Shown: one piece after another, positions 1 to 7,830 of the stretch
How positions within the stretch are numbered: position 1 is the stretch's first letter
How the letters are laid out: each line of letters starts with the position of its first letter
Assembly (NCBI GenBank): GCA_018829205.1
Contig: JAHJUE010000028.1
Span: 1 to 64,000, forward strand
Source of the DNA: Bacteroidota bacterium
GTDB taxonomy: Bacteria > Bacteroidota > Ignavibacteria > Ignavibacteriales > Melioribacteraceae
DNA length: 64,000 bases
Reading direction: 5' to 3'
Made by a program: the position numbers and the translations under genes
The notes under the pieces: model-generated
Told to the model about the DNA's origin: nothing
Seen by the model: the letters and a program-made list of their open reading frames with translations, nothing else
Databases searched by the model: none

Positions 1-612
1 GAGATGAGTTTTAATCTTCAGGCAAAACTTCTTCGTGTTATTCAAACAAAAGAAATTGAAAGATTAGGCGGAGTTAGTTCTCGGAAAATTGATGTTAGGT
101 TTATATCCGCGACAAATAAAAATATAACAAAAATGATTTCGGAAAAGGAGTTTAGAGAAGATTTATACTATAGATTAAAAGTAATTGAAATTGTTATTCC
201 TCCGCTTCGTGAAAGAATAGAGGATATTGAAGAACTTGCTAAATATTTTTTAACAAAGTATTCATCACCTAATCGCGAGTTTGAAATATCTCAAGAAGCC
301 TTAACAGTACTGGAATCATATAATTGGCCCGGCAATATTCGTGAACTGGAAAATATAATTCAGCGCGGTGTTATTCTATGTAAATCGAACCGCATTAATA
401 TTGAAGATCTTCCGTCTGAAATTATTGACGAAAAACAGAACGAAATAATTAGCAATGAGAAAAACCTTAATGATGCAGAAACTGAATTTAGAAAAATGTA
501 TATCCTAAAAATATTAAGAGAAACAAATTCAAAATCGGAAGCAGCGCAGGTTTTAGGAATAAATAGAAGTCATCTTCATAAACTGCTTGCACAACTTGAA
601 ATAAATATTTAA
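1..612 (+). CDS. Sigma-54-dependent transcriptional activator (NtrC family), 3' part
   Basis: The reading frame is open from the first base, so this is the C-terminal ~203 residues of a longer protein cut by the window edge. It begins in the GEMS/LQAKLLRV part of the AAA+ domain, runs through DVRFISATN, FREDLYYRL and IPPLRER, the lid motif YNWPGNIRELENII, and ends in a Fis-type helix-turn-helix (AAQVLGINRSHLHKLL). Such proteins hydrolyse ATP to open promoters held by RNA polymerase with sigma-54. The N-terminal sensory (probably receiver) domain is not visible. A candidate sigma-54 promoter with palindromic upstream sites lies 190 bases after the stop, so the following operon is its likely target (inference). 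Confidence 0.95.
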   Translation, partial: EMSFNLQAKLLRVIQTKEIERLGGVSSRKIDVRFISATNKNITKMISEKEFREDLYYRLKVIEIVIPPLRERIEDIEELAKYFLTKYSSPNREFEISQEALTVLESYNWPGNIRELENIIQRGVILCKSNRINIEDLPSEIIDEKQNEIISNEKNLNDAETEFRKMYILKILRETNSKSEAAQVLGINRSHLHKLLAQLEINI

Positions 613-711
613 ATATTATTGAACTGTTAATTTTATAAATATCTGATAATCTTTCCATTCCGTCAATAAATCATTCAAAAATAAACTGCATTCATTCTCG
701 CAAATCCAATT

Positions 712-763
712 TGTTGCAATATGGCAACACAATAAAGCGCATAAATGTTGCATATTTCCTACA
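712..763 (+). promoter_or_regulatory. Two candidate activator-binding palindromes (upstream activating sites)
   Basis: TGTTGC-N6-GCAACA is perfect in its arms at 712-729. A weaker copy with the same spacing, TGTTGC-N6-CCTACA, sits at 746-763. The two start 34 bases apart, about three helical turns, and lie 40 to 90 bases before the candidate -24 element. This is the usual layout for a dimeric NtrC-type activator. Confidence 0.5.
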
Positions 764-802
764 ATCCATAAAAAGCAGTCATTAACTAATCCCGAATAAG
801 AC

Positions 803-817
803 GGCACGTCCTTTGAT
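803..817 (+). promoter_or_regulatory. Candidate sigma-54 (-24/-12) promoter
   Basis: GGCACGTCCTTTGAT matches the consensus GGCACG-N4-TTGCW at all but one fixed position (the -12 GC is GA), with the required ten bases between GG and G. Transcription would start near 829, 15 bases before the ATG at 844. It lies just downstream of a sigma-54 activator gene. Confidence 0.55.
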
Positions 818-843
818 CTAATTATATAAAAGCGAATGCGGAT

Positions 844-1047
844 ATGCCCGAGCAAATTCTGATAATAGACAATAATACTTCCAGTTTAAGAAAGCTAAGA
901 GAAATTTTATCTAAAGAAGGTTATGGAATCATAACGGTTACCGATAAAGTTTCCGCAGATAACATACTTATGAAAATGAATATCAATTTTATAATTGGTG
1001 AAGTTAGGATGCTGGGGTTTTCAAATTTTAAGGAAGAAAAATCATAA
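844..1047 (+). CDS. Truncated, degenerate receiver-domain protein
   Basis: The 67 residues match the first half of a response-regulator receiver: beta-1 ILIIDNN (normally ILIVDDE), helix 1 LRKLREILSKEGY, and the beta-3 segment FIIGEVRMLG (normally VITDVRMPG). The phospho-accepting Asp is replaced by Glu at about residue 53 and the second acidic-pocket residue is Asn. The remaining half of the fold, including the conserved Thr/Ser and Lys, is missing. It may be a remnant of a regulator or a small constitutive pseudo-receiver. It is first in the putative sigma-54 operon, 22 bases before the next gene, and has no good ribosome binding site. Confidence 0.5.
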   Translation: MPEQILIIDNNTSSLRKLREILSKEGYGIITVTDKVSADNILMKMNINFIIGEVRMLGFSNFKEEKS

Positions 1048-1069
1048 ATCAATAATAAGGGAATACTAA

Positions 1070-2725
1070 ATGAAACAAATAACTACAATTTTATTTTTGC
1101 TTTTCAGTGCGGCGATAATTCACGCACAAATATCAGTAACAGCAGGTGATTTTGAAGCACAGCTTGTTATAGGGAAACAAACAACAACATACCGCGACGG
1201 AACAACATCGTCAATTAATTTAGGATTCGCGGGACAAAGTTCCTGGGATTTTTCATCCCTTACTGTTTCAGATGAATTTGTCACAGAGAGTAAAACTGTT
1301 GGTTCATCTCCATATGCGGCCGATTTTCCCGGTGCTGAATATTCGTCAAATTATGCTGGTACATTTCAAGGAACGTTTTCTAACACCTGGGTCTATAATT
1401 CAGTGGGTGACAACTATGTTAGTCATGGAACCGGAACAGTCGCTAATTCTGTTGCGGGAGATGTAATAACAAAAATAGCATTTGATCCCGCACAAATTGA
1501 ATATAAGCTCCCGATTGAATATCAATCTACCTGGAATTATAGCGGTCAGCAGACAATTTCTACAACAATTACCGTTCCTTTTCTTGGCCAGACAACTACT
1601 TCGATAGTTCAACAGAGGGTTCGGAATTTTACTGTTGATGCTTATGGCACAATGAAAATGCCGGACGGTAAAATTTTAAATGCATTAAGAATAAGAGAAG
1701 AAAATACTTTAACTGGTGATAATGTAAATACTTCAAGTGTGCTTTATCACTTTTTAACAAAAACCGGAGAATCAGTTAGTATAACTTTAGCCGATGGTGT
1801 TACAGCAAATGCGGGTAATGTTAGTATTAGCGCAGTTAGCTGGACCACGGGTGACGGAACTGGAGTGGTTGAAGTTACCGTTGCAGCCCCTTCGGTTTTA
1901 ATTGCTACATTAGGAACAAGCTCAATTGATCTAAACTGGACAGACAATGCAGACAATGAGGACGGATACTATGTTGAAAGAGCAGAAGGGTCCGGATCTT
2001 TTTCCCAAATTGCTCAAGTAGTATCTAACGTAAATTCCTATTCTGACAACAATGTGATGTCAGGAATAGAATATCACTATAGAGTTAGGGGATTTGTCGG
2101 CAGCACTACTTCAGATTACAGCAACACTGCTGACGCAACGATTCTTTTAGAAATAACTGTGTCGGCGCCAACATCCTTGTCTGCTGTTGTGGGAGAAAAT
2201 AAAATTGATTTAAGCTGGAGTGATAATGCAGACAATGAAGACGGGTATAATATTGAAAGAGCCGTAGGAAACGGAAGCTTTACAAAAATTACCCAGGTAG
2301 TAGCAAATGTAAAAACATATTCTGATGCCGATACACAGGCGAGCGTTGAATATAAATATAGAGTTCAAGCTTACAGCGGCAGCACAACTTCTGATTATAG
2401 CAATACAGTAAACGCAGCTATTGCATTGACCGGAATCTCCGAGGTAAATAATACGGTCCCTCATTCGTATGAACTATCTCAGAATTATCCCAATCCTTTT
2501 AACCCGACAACCAAAATTAATTTTTCACTTCCATCATCGGAATATGTGTCTTTGAAAGTTTATGATGTTTCGGGAAAAGAAGTTTCCGAATTGGTAAATC
2601 AAAACTTAAGCAGCGGAACTTATAGTGTGGATTTTAACGTTGCAAAATTGTCGAGTGGAATTTATTTCTACAAATTTGAAGCCGGTAACTTTATTAAAAT
2701 GAAAAAATTAATGTTGCTTAAATAA
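1070..2725 (+). CDS. Secreted two-fibronectin-type-III protein with type IX sorting tail
   Basis: A signal peptide covers residues 1-20 (hydrophobic core, cleavage after HAQ). Residues ~21-265 form a beta-rich, Thr/Ser-rich domain I do not recognise. Two fibronectin type III modules follow (~272-355 and ~362-452). They are nearly identical to each other (NWTDNADNEDGYYVERA versus SWSDNADNEDGYNIERA), so one arose by internal duplication. The last ~85 residues are a type IX sorting domain (SQNYPNPFNPTTKINF, SLKVYDVSGKEV, LSSGIYFYK, ending MLLK). The protein should cross the outer membrane by the Por machinery and be attached or released at the surface. AAGGGA lies before the ATG. Confidence 0.85.
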   Translation: MKQITTILFLLFSAAIIHAQISVTAGDFEAQLVIGKQTTTYRDGTTSSINLGFAGQSSWDFSSLTVSDEFVTESKTVGSSPYAADFPGAEYSSNYAGTFQGTFSNTWVYNSVGDNYVSHGTGTVANSVAGDVITKIAFDPAQIEYKLPIEYQSTWNYSGQQTISTTITVPFLGQTTTSIVQQRVRNFTVDAYGTMKMPDGKILNALRIREENTLTGDNVNTSSVLYHFLTKTGESVSITLADGVTANAGNVSISAVSWTTGDGTGVVEVTVAAPSVLIATLGTSSIDLNWTDNADNEDGYYVERAEGSGSFSQIAQVVSNVNSYSDNNVMSGIEYHYRVRGFVGSTTSDYSNTADATILLEITVSAPTSLSAVVGENKIDLSWSDNADNEDGYNIERAVGNGSFTKITQVVANVKTYSDADTQASVEYKYRVQAYSGSTTSDYSNTVNAAIALTGISEVNNTVPHSYELSQNYPNPFNPTTKINFSLPSSEYVSLKVYDVSGKEVSELVNQNLSSGTYSVDFNVAKLSSGIYFYKFEAGNFIKMKKLMLLK

Positions 2726-2745
2726 AAATATTAAAAGAGGAAAAA

Positions 2746-3690
2746 ATGAATGCATCAAAAATATTATTCACTGTTTTAATTGTTTTTTGTGTGTCAGTAA
2801 ACGCACAACAAAGATCCGGTGTTTATCTGGGAATAGATTTTTTCAGCGGTTCGCACACCAACCCTTATGTTTCTTATTCGGGGTCTGAAATAAATCCTAC
2901 TTCATTTAAGGGCTACAGTGATAATACAACACAGTTTTATGTTCCTTTTGGTTATGCCACTTATTCAAAGGACGGCTTTGGTGAATTTTCATCATATGCG
3001 ATGCATTTCCTAGTTGTTGGAGCTGTAAATTTATTAAACCCGAATAAAGAATATAAATTCAGCACCGACAAAACTTATATCGGCGATTCTTATGCTGACG
3101 GATATGTGCCTGTTTTCGGTGATGTTGACCAAACATCATCTCTGTGGAATTACGGTCCTGGCAAAGGACTTGAAGCAAGCTACACGGAGACAGACTTATT
3201 TAGATTTGTATTTGCAACTAACGAACTAACCTCTACCATTAAAATGCCTTTTATGATTGGCGCTCAGGGCGGCGTTGGGGGATTTGGAGTACATTTTGCA
3301 AAAGTTCAGGAAGGACATGAACCAAGTGATGTTAATAGTGACGGTCCAGGACTTGTGAATTTTAATGATGCCGTTGATTTATACTTTGGCGCAAACATTG
3401 GCTATGGTACAGAGATAATGGGTGAGGACTTGGCCTTAGTATCATTTCAATATGACTGGCATTATTTCATTAAAGGAGTTGAAGATGATTCTCAATTAAA
3501 AGGAAATAGAATAACGGTTGAACTTACATATTTCCCCTTTAGCTCAGAGTCCGGATTTCTAAGCAACATATTCTTTAAGGGTTACTATAGACACAATAGT
3601 ATTCCTTATATGAAAAAGTTTGCCGAATCAATTGAAACGACTTACACAAATACTATTGTGGGTCTGGGTGTTTCATATTTTCTACTATAA
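2746..3690 (+). CDS. Exported protein of unknown function, possibly outer-membrane beta-barrel
   Basis: Residues 1-20 are a signal peptide (ending VNAQ). The rest of the 314 residues is rich in Gly, Ser, Tyr and Phe, with alternating strands, and ends in a hydrophobic strand (VGLGVSYFLL) as many outer-membrane barrels do. I do not recognise the family. It starts 20 bases after the preceding type IX cargo, with GAGG before the ATG, and is followed 27 bases later by another cargo, so it is probably co-transcribed with both. Confidence 0.65.
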   Translation: MNASKILFTVLIVFCVSVNAQQRSGVYLGIDFFSGSHTNPYVSYSGSEINPTSFKGYSDNTTQFYVPFGYATYSKDGFGEFSSYAMHFLVVGAVNLLNPNKEYKFSTDKTYIGDSYADGYVPVFGDVDQTSSLWNYGPGKGLEASYTETDLFRFVFATNELTSTIKMPFMIGAQGGVGGFGVHFAKVQEGHEPSDVNSDGPGLVNFNDAVDLYFGANIGYGTEIMGEDLALVSFQYDWHYFIKGVEDDSQLKGNRITVELTYFPFSSESGFLSNIFFKGYYRHNSIPYMKKFAESIETTYTNTIVGLGVSYFLL

Positions 3691-3717
3691 AAATTATTAC
3701 TAAAGGAATATAATTAT

Positions 3718-4992
3718 ATGAAAAGAAAAGTAGTTTTATTAATTATGCTGGTATTTACCGTTGCTACAAATGGGCAGTGGCAAAAAATTGGTGATATAAA
3801 TATTGGAATTGCTGGACAGATAATTGCCTACGGTCCGTTCGTTTATTATTACGGGAATCAAGCCGGTTTTAAACTTTATAGATTCGATGAAAACGGCGAT
3901 AATTTTACCGACCTTACTTCTGGCGCCGGTGAAGGCTTCTCATATATTTACGGATTTGACGGTAAACTTTACGGGTGCTGGTTAAGTACTTTTTATACAT
4001 CTGAAGATAACGGCGTAACCTGGAAGGAAATTTCAACTGTTTCCGTAACCGGGAGCGGCGCAGTATTAAAAATTGTAAATGATGGTGAAACCCTTTACGG
4101 CGTTTCAAATAGAAAATCAATTTTTAAATCAATCGATAAAGGAATTACCTGGGAAGAAATAATTATTAACGATCCGGCAAATGTAGGAATATTAAATTTC
4201 GCTGTTTTGGGAGATGTTTATTTTGTTGTGTCTCAAGGATTAGGCGGGTTGGTTTCAAAAGACGCAGGACAAACATGGACGGTTAGTAATGTATCCCCGT
4301 CGATTACAATATCTAATTTTTATAATTATAACGGAAAAATATTCACACAGCCTTTTTATAACGGATTATTTTTTTATGATTTCAGCTTGGATACGTGGTC
4401 CGCAAGCAGCAGCGGTTTACCCGGCGACGGGGTTTTCTATAATGTAAAATCCATGTCACATGTTGGAAGCACGATTTATCTAGCAGGTTCAGAACTAATT
4501 GGTTCCGCTTCCTCCATTTATACATCCTCTAACGAGGGTGGCTTCTGGGAAGCAGTTGGTTTAGAAGGGACTGCCGCCCTTAACGCTGCCGGCTCAACAA
4601 ATTTTATATCGGTAAACACTAAAAATATATTCTATTATTATTACGGACTATTTGACGCTGTGAATATTGGGTTTTATAAATTACCAAACACGGCAGTTAC
4701 TGCAATAAATCAATCAATGGAAGTACCGACCGAATTTAATTTAAGCCAAAATTATCCGAATCCTTTTAACCCGTCAACAAAAATTAATTTTTCAATTCCG
4801 GATAATGATTTTGTTTCCTTAAAAGTGTTTAATACAGTGGGTGAAGAGGTTAAAGAATTGGTAAATCAAAATCTTTCAGCAGGAAGTTATACGGTAGATT
4901 TTAACGCGGGAGATTTATCAAGTGGGGTTTACTTCTATACTTTAAAAGGAGAAAATTATTCGCTTACAAAAAAGCTTTTATTTCTTAAATGA
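3718..4992 (+). CDS. Secreted BNR/Asp-box beta-propeller protein with type IX sorting tail
   Basis: A signal peptide (ending TNGQ) is followed by a propeller-like region with at least three Asp-box repeats: SEDNGVTWKE, SIDKGITWEE and SKDAGQTWTV, at roughly 30-70 residue intervals. This pattern is shared by sialidase-type and Ycf48/photosystem-assembly-like propellers, but I see no sialidase catalytic residues. The final ~80 residues are a type IX sorting domain (SQNYPNPFNPSTKINF, LSSGVYFY, KKLLFLK), very similar to that of the protein encoded at 1070-2725. Last intact gene of the apparent operon; AAAGGA precedes the ATG. Confidence 0.82.
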   Translation: MKRKVVLLIMLVFTVATNGQWQKIGDINIGIAGQIIAYGPFVYYYGNQAGFKLYRFDENGDNFTDLTSGAGEGFSYIYGFDGKLYGCWLSTFYTSEDNGVTWKEISTVSVTGSGAVLKIVNDGETLYGVSNRKSIFKSIDKGITWEEIIINDPANVGILNFAVLGDVYFVVSQGLGGLVSKDAGQTWTVSNVSPSITISNFYNYNGKIFTQPFYNGLFFYDFSLDTWSASSSGLPGDGVFYNVKSMSHVGSTIYLAGSELIGSASSIYTSSNEGGFWEAVGLEGTAALNAAGSTNFISVNTKNIFYYYYGLFDAVNIGFYKLPNTAVTAINQSMEVPTEFNLSQNYPNPFNPSTKINFSIPDNDFVSLKVFNTVGEEVKELVNQNLSAGSYTVDFNAGDLSSGVYFYTLKGENYSLTKKLLFLK

Positions 4993-5043
4993 TTAAATAA
5001 GTTTTATTTCAATAGAAATGTAATTGAAAATCAATGGAGTTAA

Positions 5044-5268
5044 ACTGAAAAACATACGAATTATAACAGCAGCGCGGTAGGCTCAAGCGGATTTCATTAT
5101 TATTTGAACGTAAATAACTCTGCCGTAAACTGGGCAGGACAAAGCGGAACGCTTACACTTACAATTTCAAATAATCAATTAAGCGGAAGTTTCAACGGAG
5201 AGCTTAACAAGGGCACGGAAACAAAAGCAATTACAAACGGAACATTTGAAGCCATAGCGAAACAGTAA
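5044..5268 (+). pseudogene. 3' remnant of an exported beta-rich protein gene
   Basis: In frame with the TAA at 5266-5268 the sequence is open back to a stop at 5041-5043. It encodes about 74 residues without any Met start. The peptide is protein-like (WAGQSGTLTLTISNNQLSGS, then ITNGTFEAIAKQ) and resembles the C-terminal strands of small exported beta proteins of Bacteroidota that end in a 'GxFxG..ITNGxF' pattern. It is probably the tail of a gene whose 5' part has been deleted after the preceding operon. Confidence 0.5.
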
Positions 5269-5777
5269 AGTTCAGTTTTTCTGTTTTAGTAGGCGCAGAA
5301 ACTGTGTCCACTAATTTTTTATTTTTTAATATAGACTGTTCAAAAACTACCAGTAATTGTTATTGCAGAGTTTAATAAATCTAATCTTCTTCCATACGTC
5401 AATTTTTATAAACTATTTGATCTTTCAAATTCCAACCGTCATGAAAATCTACATTAGTGCCTATTAGAGTAGATTCCAAAAAACTACAAGTCCGATGCGA
5501 TACAATTGAAAGAACAAATTTTTAACATTTGCTTTAAGATAAATTAGCCGAAATACGGGATGAATTTAAAAAGGCAAAACAGATTTATGAAAAATCTAAC
5601 ATATTTATTTTTGTATTAAAGTTCACAAAATTATATTTAGTATTCTGCTCATTAATTACTTCAGAAAAAAAGTTTTAGATAATATTGAAATTTGTGAAGT
5701 AACAAAAATTAGACTAAATTATACACGGTGTCTTAAATAATTCGTTTCAAAAAAACATAATAAAAGGTTATTAATAA
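5269..5777. other. 509-base AT-rich gap without an intact gene
   Basis: I see no start-to-stop gene here. One stretch at 5538-5670 on the + strand reads as a charged, helix-like peptide (DKLAEIRDEFKKAKQIYEKS) but has no start, is preceded directly by a stop and ends in low-complexity residues. It may be debris of a lost gene. The last ~60 bases must carry the paaZ promoter; no confident box is visible. Confidence 0.4.
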
Positions 5778-7802
5778 ATGAAACTGCGTTCATACGCTAA
5801 AGGGGAATGGTACGAATCCCAGGGTGATTTTCAAAAACTATATAACCCTGTTAACAGCGAGGAAGTCGCGTTGGTTTCCAGCGAAGGTTTGGATATAAAA
5901 TCAATGCTTGAATACGCGCGAAAAGTCGGAAGCCCAAATTTGCGGAATATGACTTTTCATGAAAGAGGAAGAATGTTAAAATCACTCGCGCAATATTTAA
6001 TGAGTAGAAAAGATGAATTTTATCCGTGGTCATTTAAAACCGGGGCTACCAAGATTGATTCCTGGGTTGATATTGAAGGAGGAATTTCAACATTATTCAC
6101 CTATGCGAGCAAAAGCAGAAGAGAACTTCCCGATGAAAAAATTTGGATTGAAGGAGCGATGGAACCGCTTTCTAAAAATGGAACGTTTATTGGCCAGCAT
6201 GTATGCGTTCCGCTTCAAGGGGTAGCTGTTCATATTAATGCTTATAATTTTCCCGTGTGGGGAATGCTTGAAAAATTAGCTCCTACATTTATAGGCGGGA
6301 TGCCCGCAGTTGTTAAGCCATCGCCTACTTCCGCTTTTCTTGCCGAAAAAGTTTTTGCCGCAATTATAGAATCAAAAATTTTGCCCGATGGCGCGCTTCA
6401 ATTAATTTGCGGCGAGCCGTACGATTTACTAGATCATTTAGACTCACAGGATGTTTTAACATTTACAGGTTCAGCTGAAACGGGAAAAAAATTAAAATCA
6501 CATCCGAATTTAATTAAGAATTCCGTGCGTTTTAATATGGAAGCCGATTCTATTAATTGTTCAATTCTGGGCGCCGACGTTACTAAAGAAATGCATGAGT
6601 TTAAATTATTTGTAAAAGAAGTTGTAAGTGAAATGACAGGAAAAGCCGGACAGAAATGCACGGCAATCCGCAGAACGATTGTTCCGAAGAATTTAATAAA
6701 TGAAGTAACGGAAGCAATTAAAGAAAGATTGGCAAAAATAAAAATAGGCGACCCATTAAACGAGGATACTCGAATGGGACCGCTTGCCGATAAACGTTAT
6801 CTTCAATTAGTTAACGAAAAAATAAAATTGTTAAAAGAATCGATGGAAGTCGTTTACGAAGGTTCCGAAAAATATGATGAAAGTTCCGCTTTTGTTAATC
6901 CCGTATTATTAAAATGTGATAATCCTTTTGAAAATAAAATTGTCCACGAGATTGAAGCGTTCGGTCCCGTAAATTCTATAATGCCTTACGAAACAATTGA
7001 TGATGCAGTTAAAATAGCGAATATGGGACAAGGGAGTTTGGTCGCTTCGGTTTTTACTGCGGATAATAATTTTGCGAAAGAGTTCGTACTCGGGGCAGGA
7101 AGCTATCACGGAAGAATTATGATTATAAACAAAGACTGCGCTAAAGAATCGACCGGTCATGGTTCGCCAATGCCGCATTTAACACACGGCGGTCCGGGTC
7201 GCGCCGGGGGCGGTGAAGAAATGGGCGGTATGCGTGGAATATTAAAATATATGCAGAGAGTCGCGCTACAGGGGCATCCTACAACAATATCTAAAATCGG
7301 GAACAAATACTTAAAAGGCGCTGAACAATTAATTGATAAAATTCATCCTTTCCAAAAATATTTTGAAGAACTTGAAATAGGCGAAACATTAATTACGCAT
7401 AGACGTACGGTTACCGAAGCCGATATAATAAATTTCGCGGGAATTAGCGGCGACTTTTTTTATGCGCATATGGATGAGGTTGCGGCCCGCGAATCAATGT
7501 TTGAAAAAAGAGTGGCGCATGGTTATTTTGTTTTGTCGGCCGCAGCAGGGTTGTTTGTGCATCCGGCAAAAGGACCGGTGCTGGCAAATTACGGATTAGA
7601 AAATTTAAGATTTACCAAACCTGTTTACATCGGCGATACAATTCAGGCAAAACTTATATGTATGAAGAAAACATTAAAAGAAAAAAGAGAAGAAACCGAT
7701 ATACCGCAGGGTGTTGTTGAATGGAACGTAGAAGTTATTAATCAGGAAAATGAACTTGTCGCCGTTTATACAATTTTAACATTGGTAGAAAGAAAACAAT
7801 AA
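5778..7802 (+). CDS. paaZ: Bifunctional aldehyde dehydrogenase / MaoC hydratase (PaaZ-type)
   Basis: The 674 residues match the PaaZ layout. An NADP-type aldehyde dehydrogenase occupies ~1-520, with Asn157 (NAYNFPVWG), Glu255 (RFNMEADSIN) and nucleophile Cys294 (GKAGQKCTA). These correspond to Glu256 and Cys295 of the E. coli enzyme. A MaoC/hot-dog domain follows (~525-674) with Asp559 and His564 in GDFFYAH. PaaZ hydrolytically opens oxepin-CoA and oxidises the resulting semialdehyde in aerobic phenylacetate degradation. No paaABCDE, paaG, paaH or paaK lies in this window, so it stands alone. It may work with distant paa genes or in another CoA-aldehyde pathway. Both active sites look intact. 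Confidence 0.9.
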   Translation: MKLRSYAKGEWYESQGDFQKLYNPVNSEEVALVSSEGLDIKSMLEYARKVGSPNLRNMTFHERGRMLKSLAQYLMSRKDEFYPWSFKTGATKIDSWVDIEGGISTLFTYASKSRRELPDEKIWIEGAMEPLSKNGTFIGQHVCVPLQGVAVHINAYNFPVWGMLEKLAPTFIGGMPAVVKPSPTSAFLAEKVFAAIIESKILPDGALQLICGEPYDLLDHLDSQDVLTFTGSAETGKKLKSHPNLIKNSVRFNMEADSINCSILGADVTKEMHEFKLFVKEVVSEMTGKAGQKCTAIRRTIVPKNLINEVTEAIKERLAKIKIGDPLNEDTRMGPLADKRYLQLVNEKIKLLKESMEVVYEGSEKYDESSAFVNPVLLKCDNPFENKIVHEIEAFGPVNSIMPYETIDDAVKIANMGQGSLVASVFTADNNFAKEFVLGAGSYHGRIMIINKDCAKESTGHGSPMPHLTHGGPGRAGGGEEMGGMRGILKYMQRVALQGHPTTISKIGNKYLKGAEQLIDKIHPFQKYFEELEIGETLITHRRTVTEADIINFAGISGDFFYAHMDEVAARESMFEKRVAHGYFVLSAAAGLFVHPAKGPVLANYGLENLRFTKPVYIGDTIQAKLICMKKTLKEKREETDIPQGVVEWNVEVINQENELVAVYTILTLVERKQ

Positions 7803-7830
7803 ACCATTTATTAACAAGAAAGGAAGTAAT

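Noticed and set aside
616-855. 79-residue minus-strand open frame
   Set aside because: It covers the candidate sigma-54 promoter and enhancer sites, has no protein-like pattern, and overlaps the start of the pseudo-receiver gene.
5538-5670. Helix-like peptide reading (DKLAEIRDEFKKAKQ)
   Set aside because: There is no start, a stop lies directly before it, and the frame decays into low-complexity sequence. At best it is gene debris.
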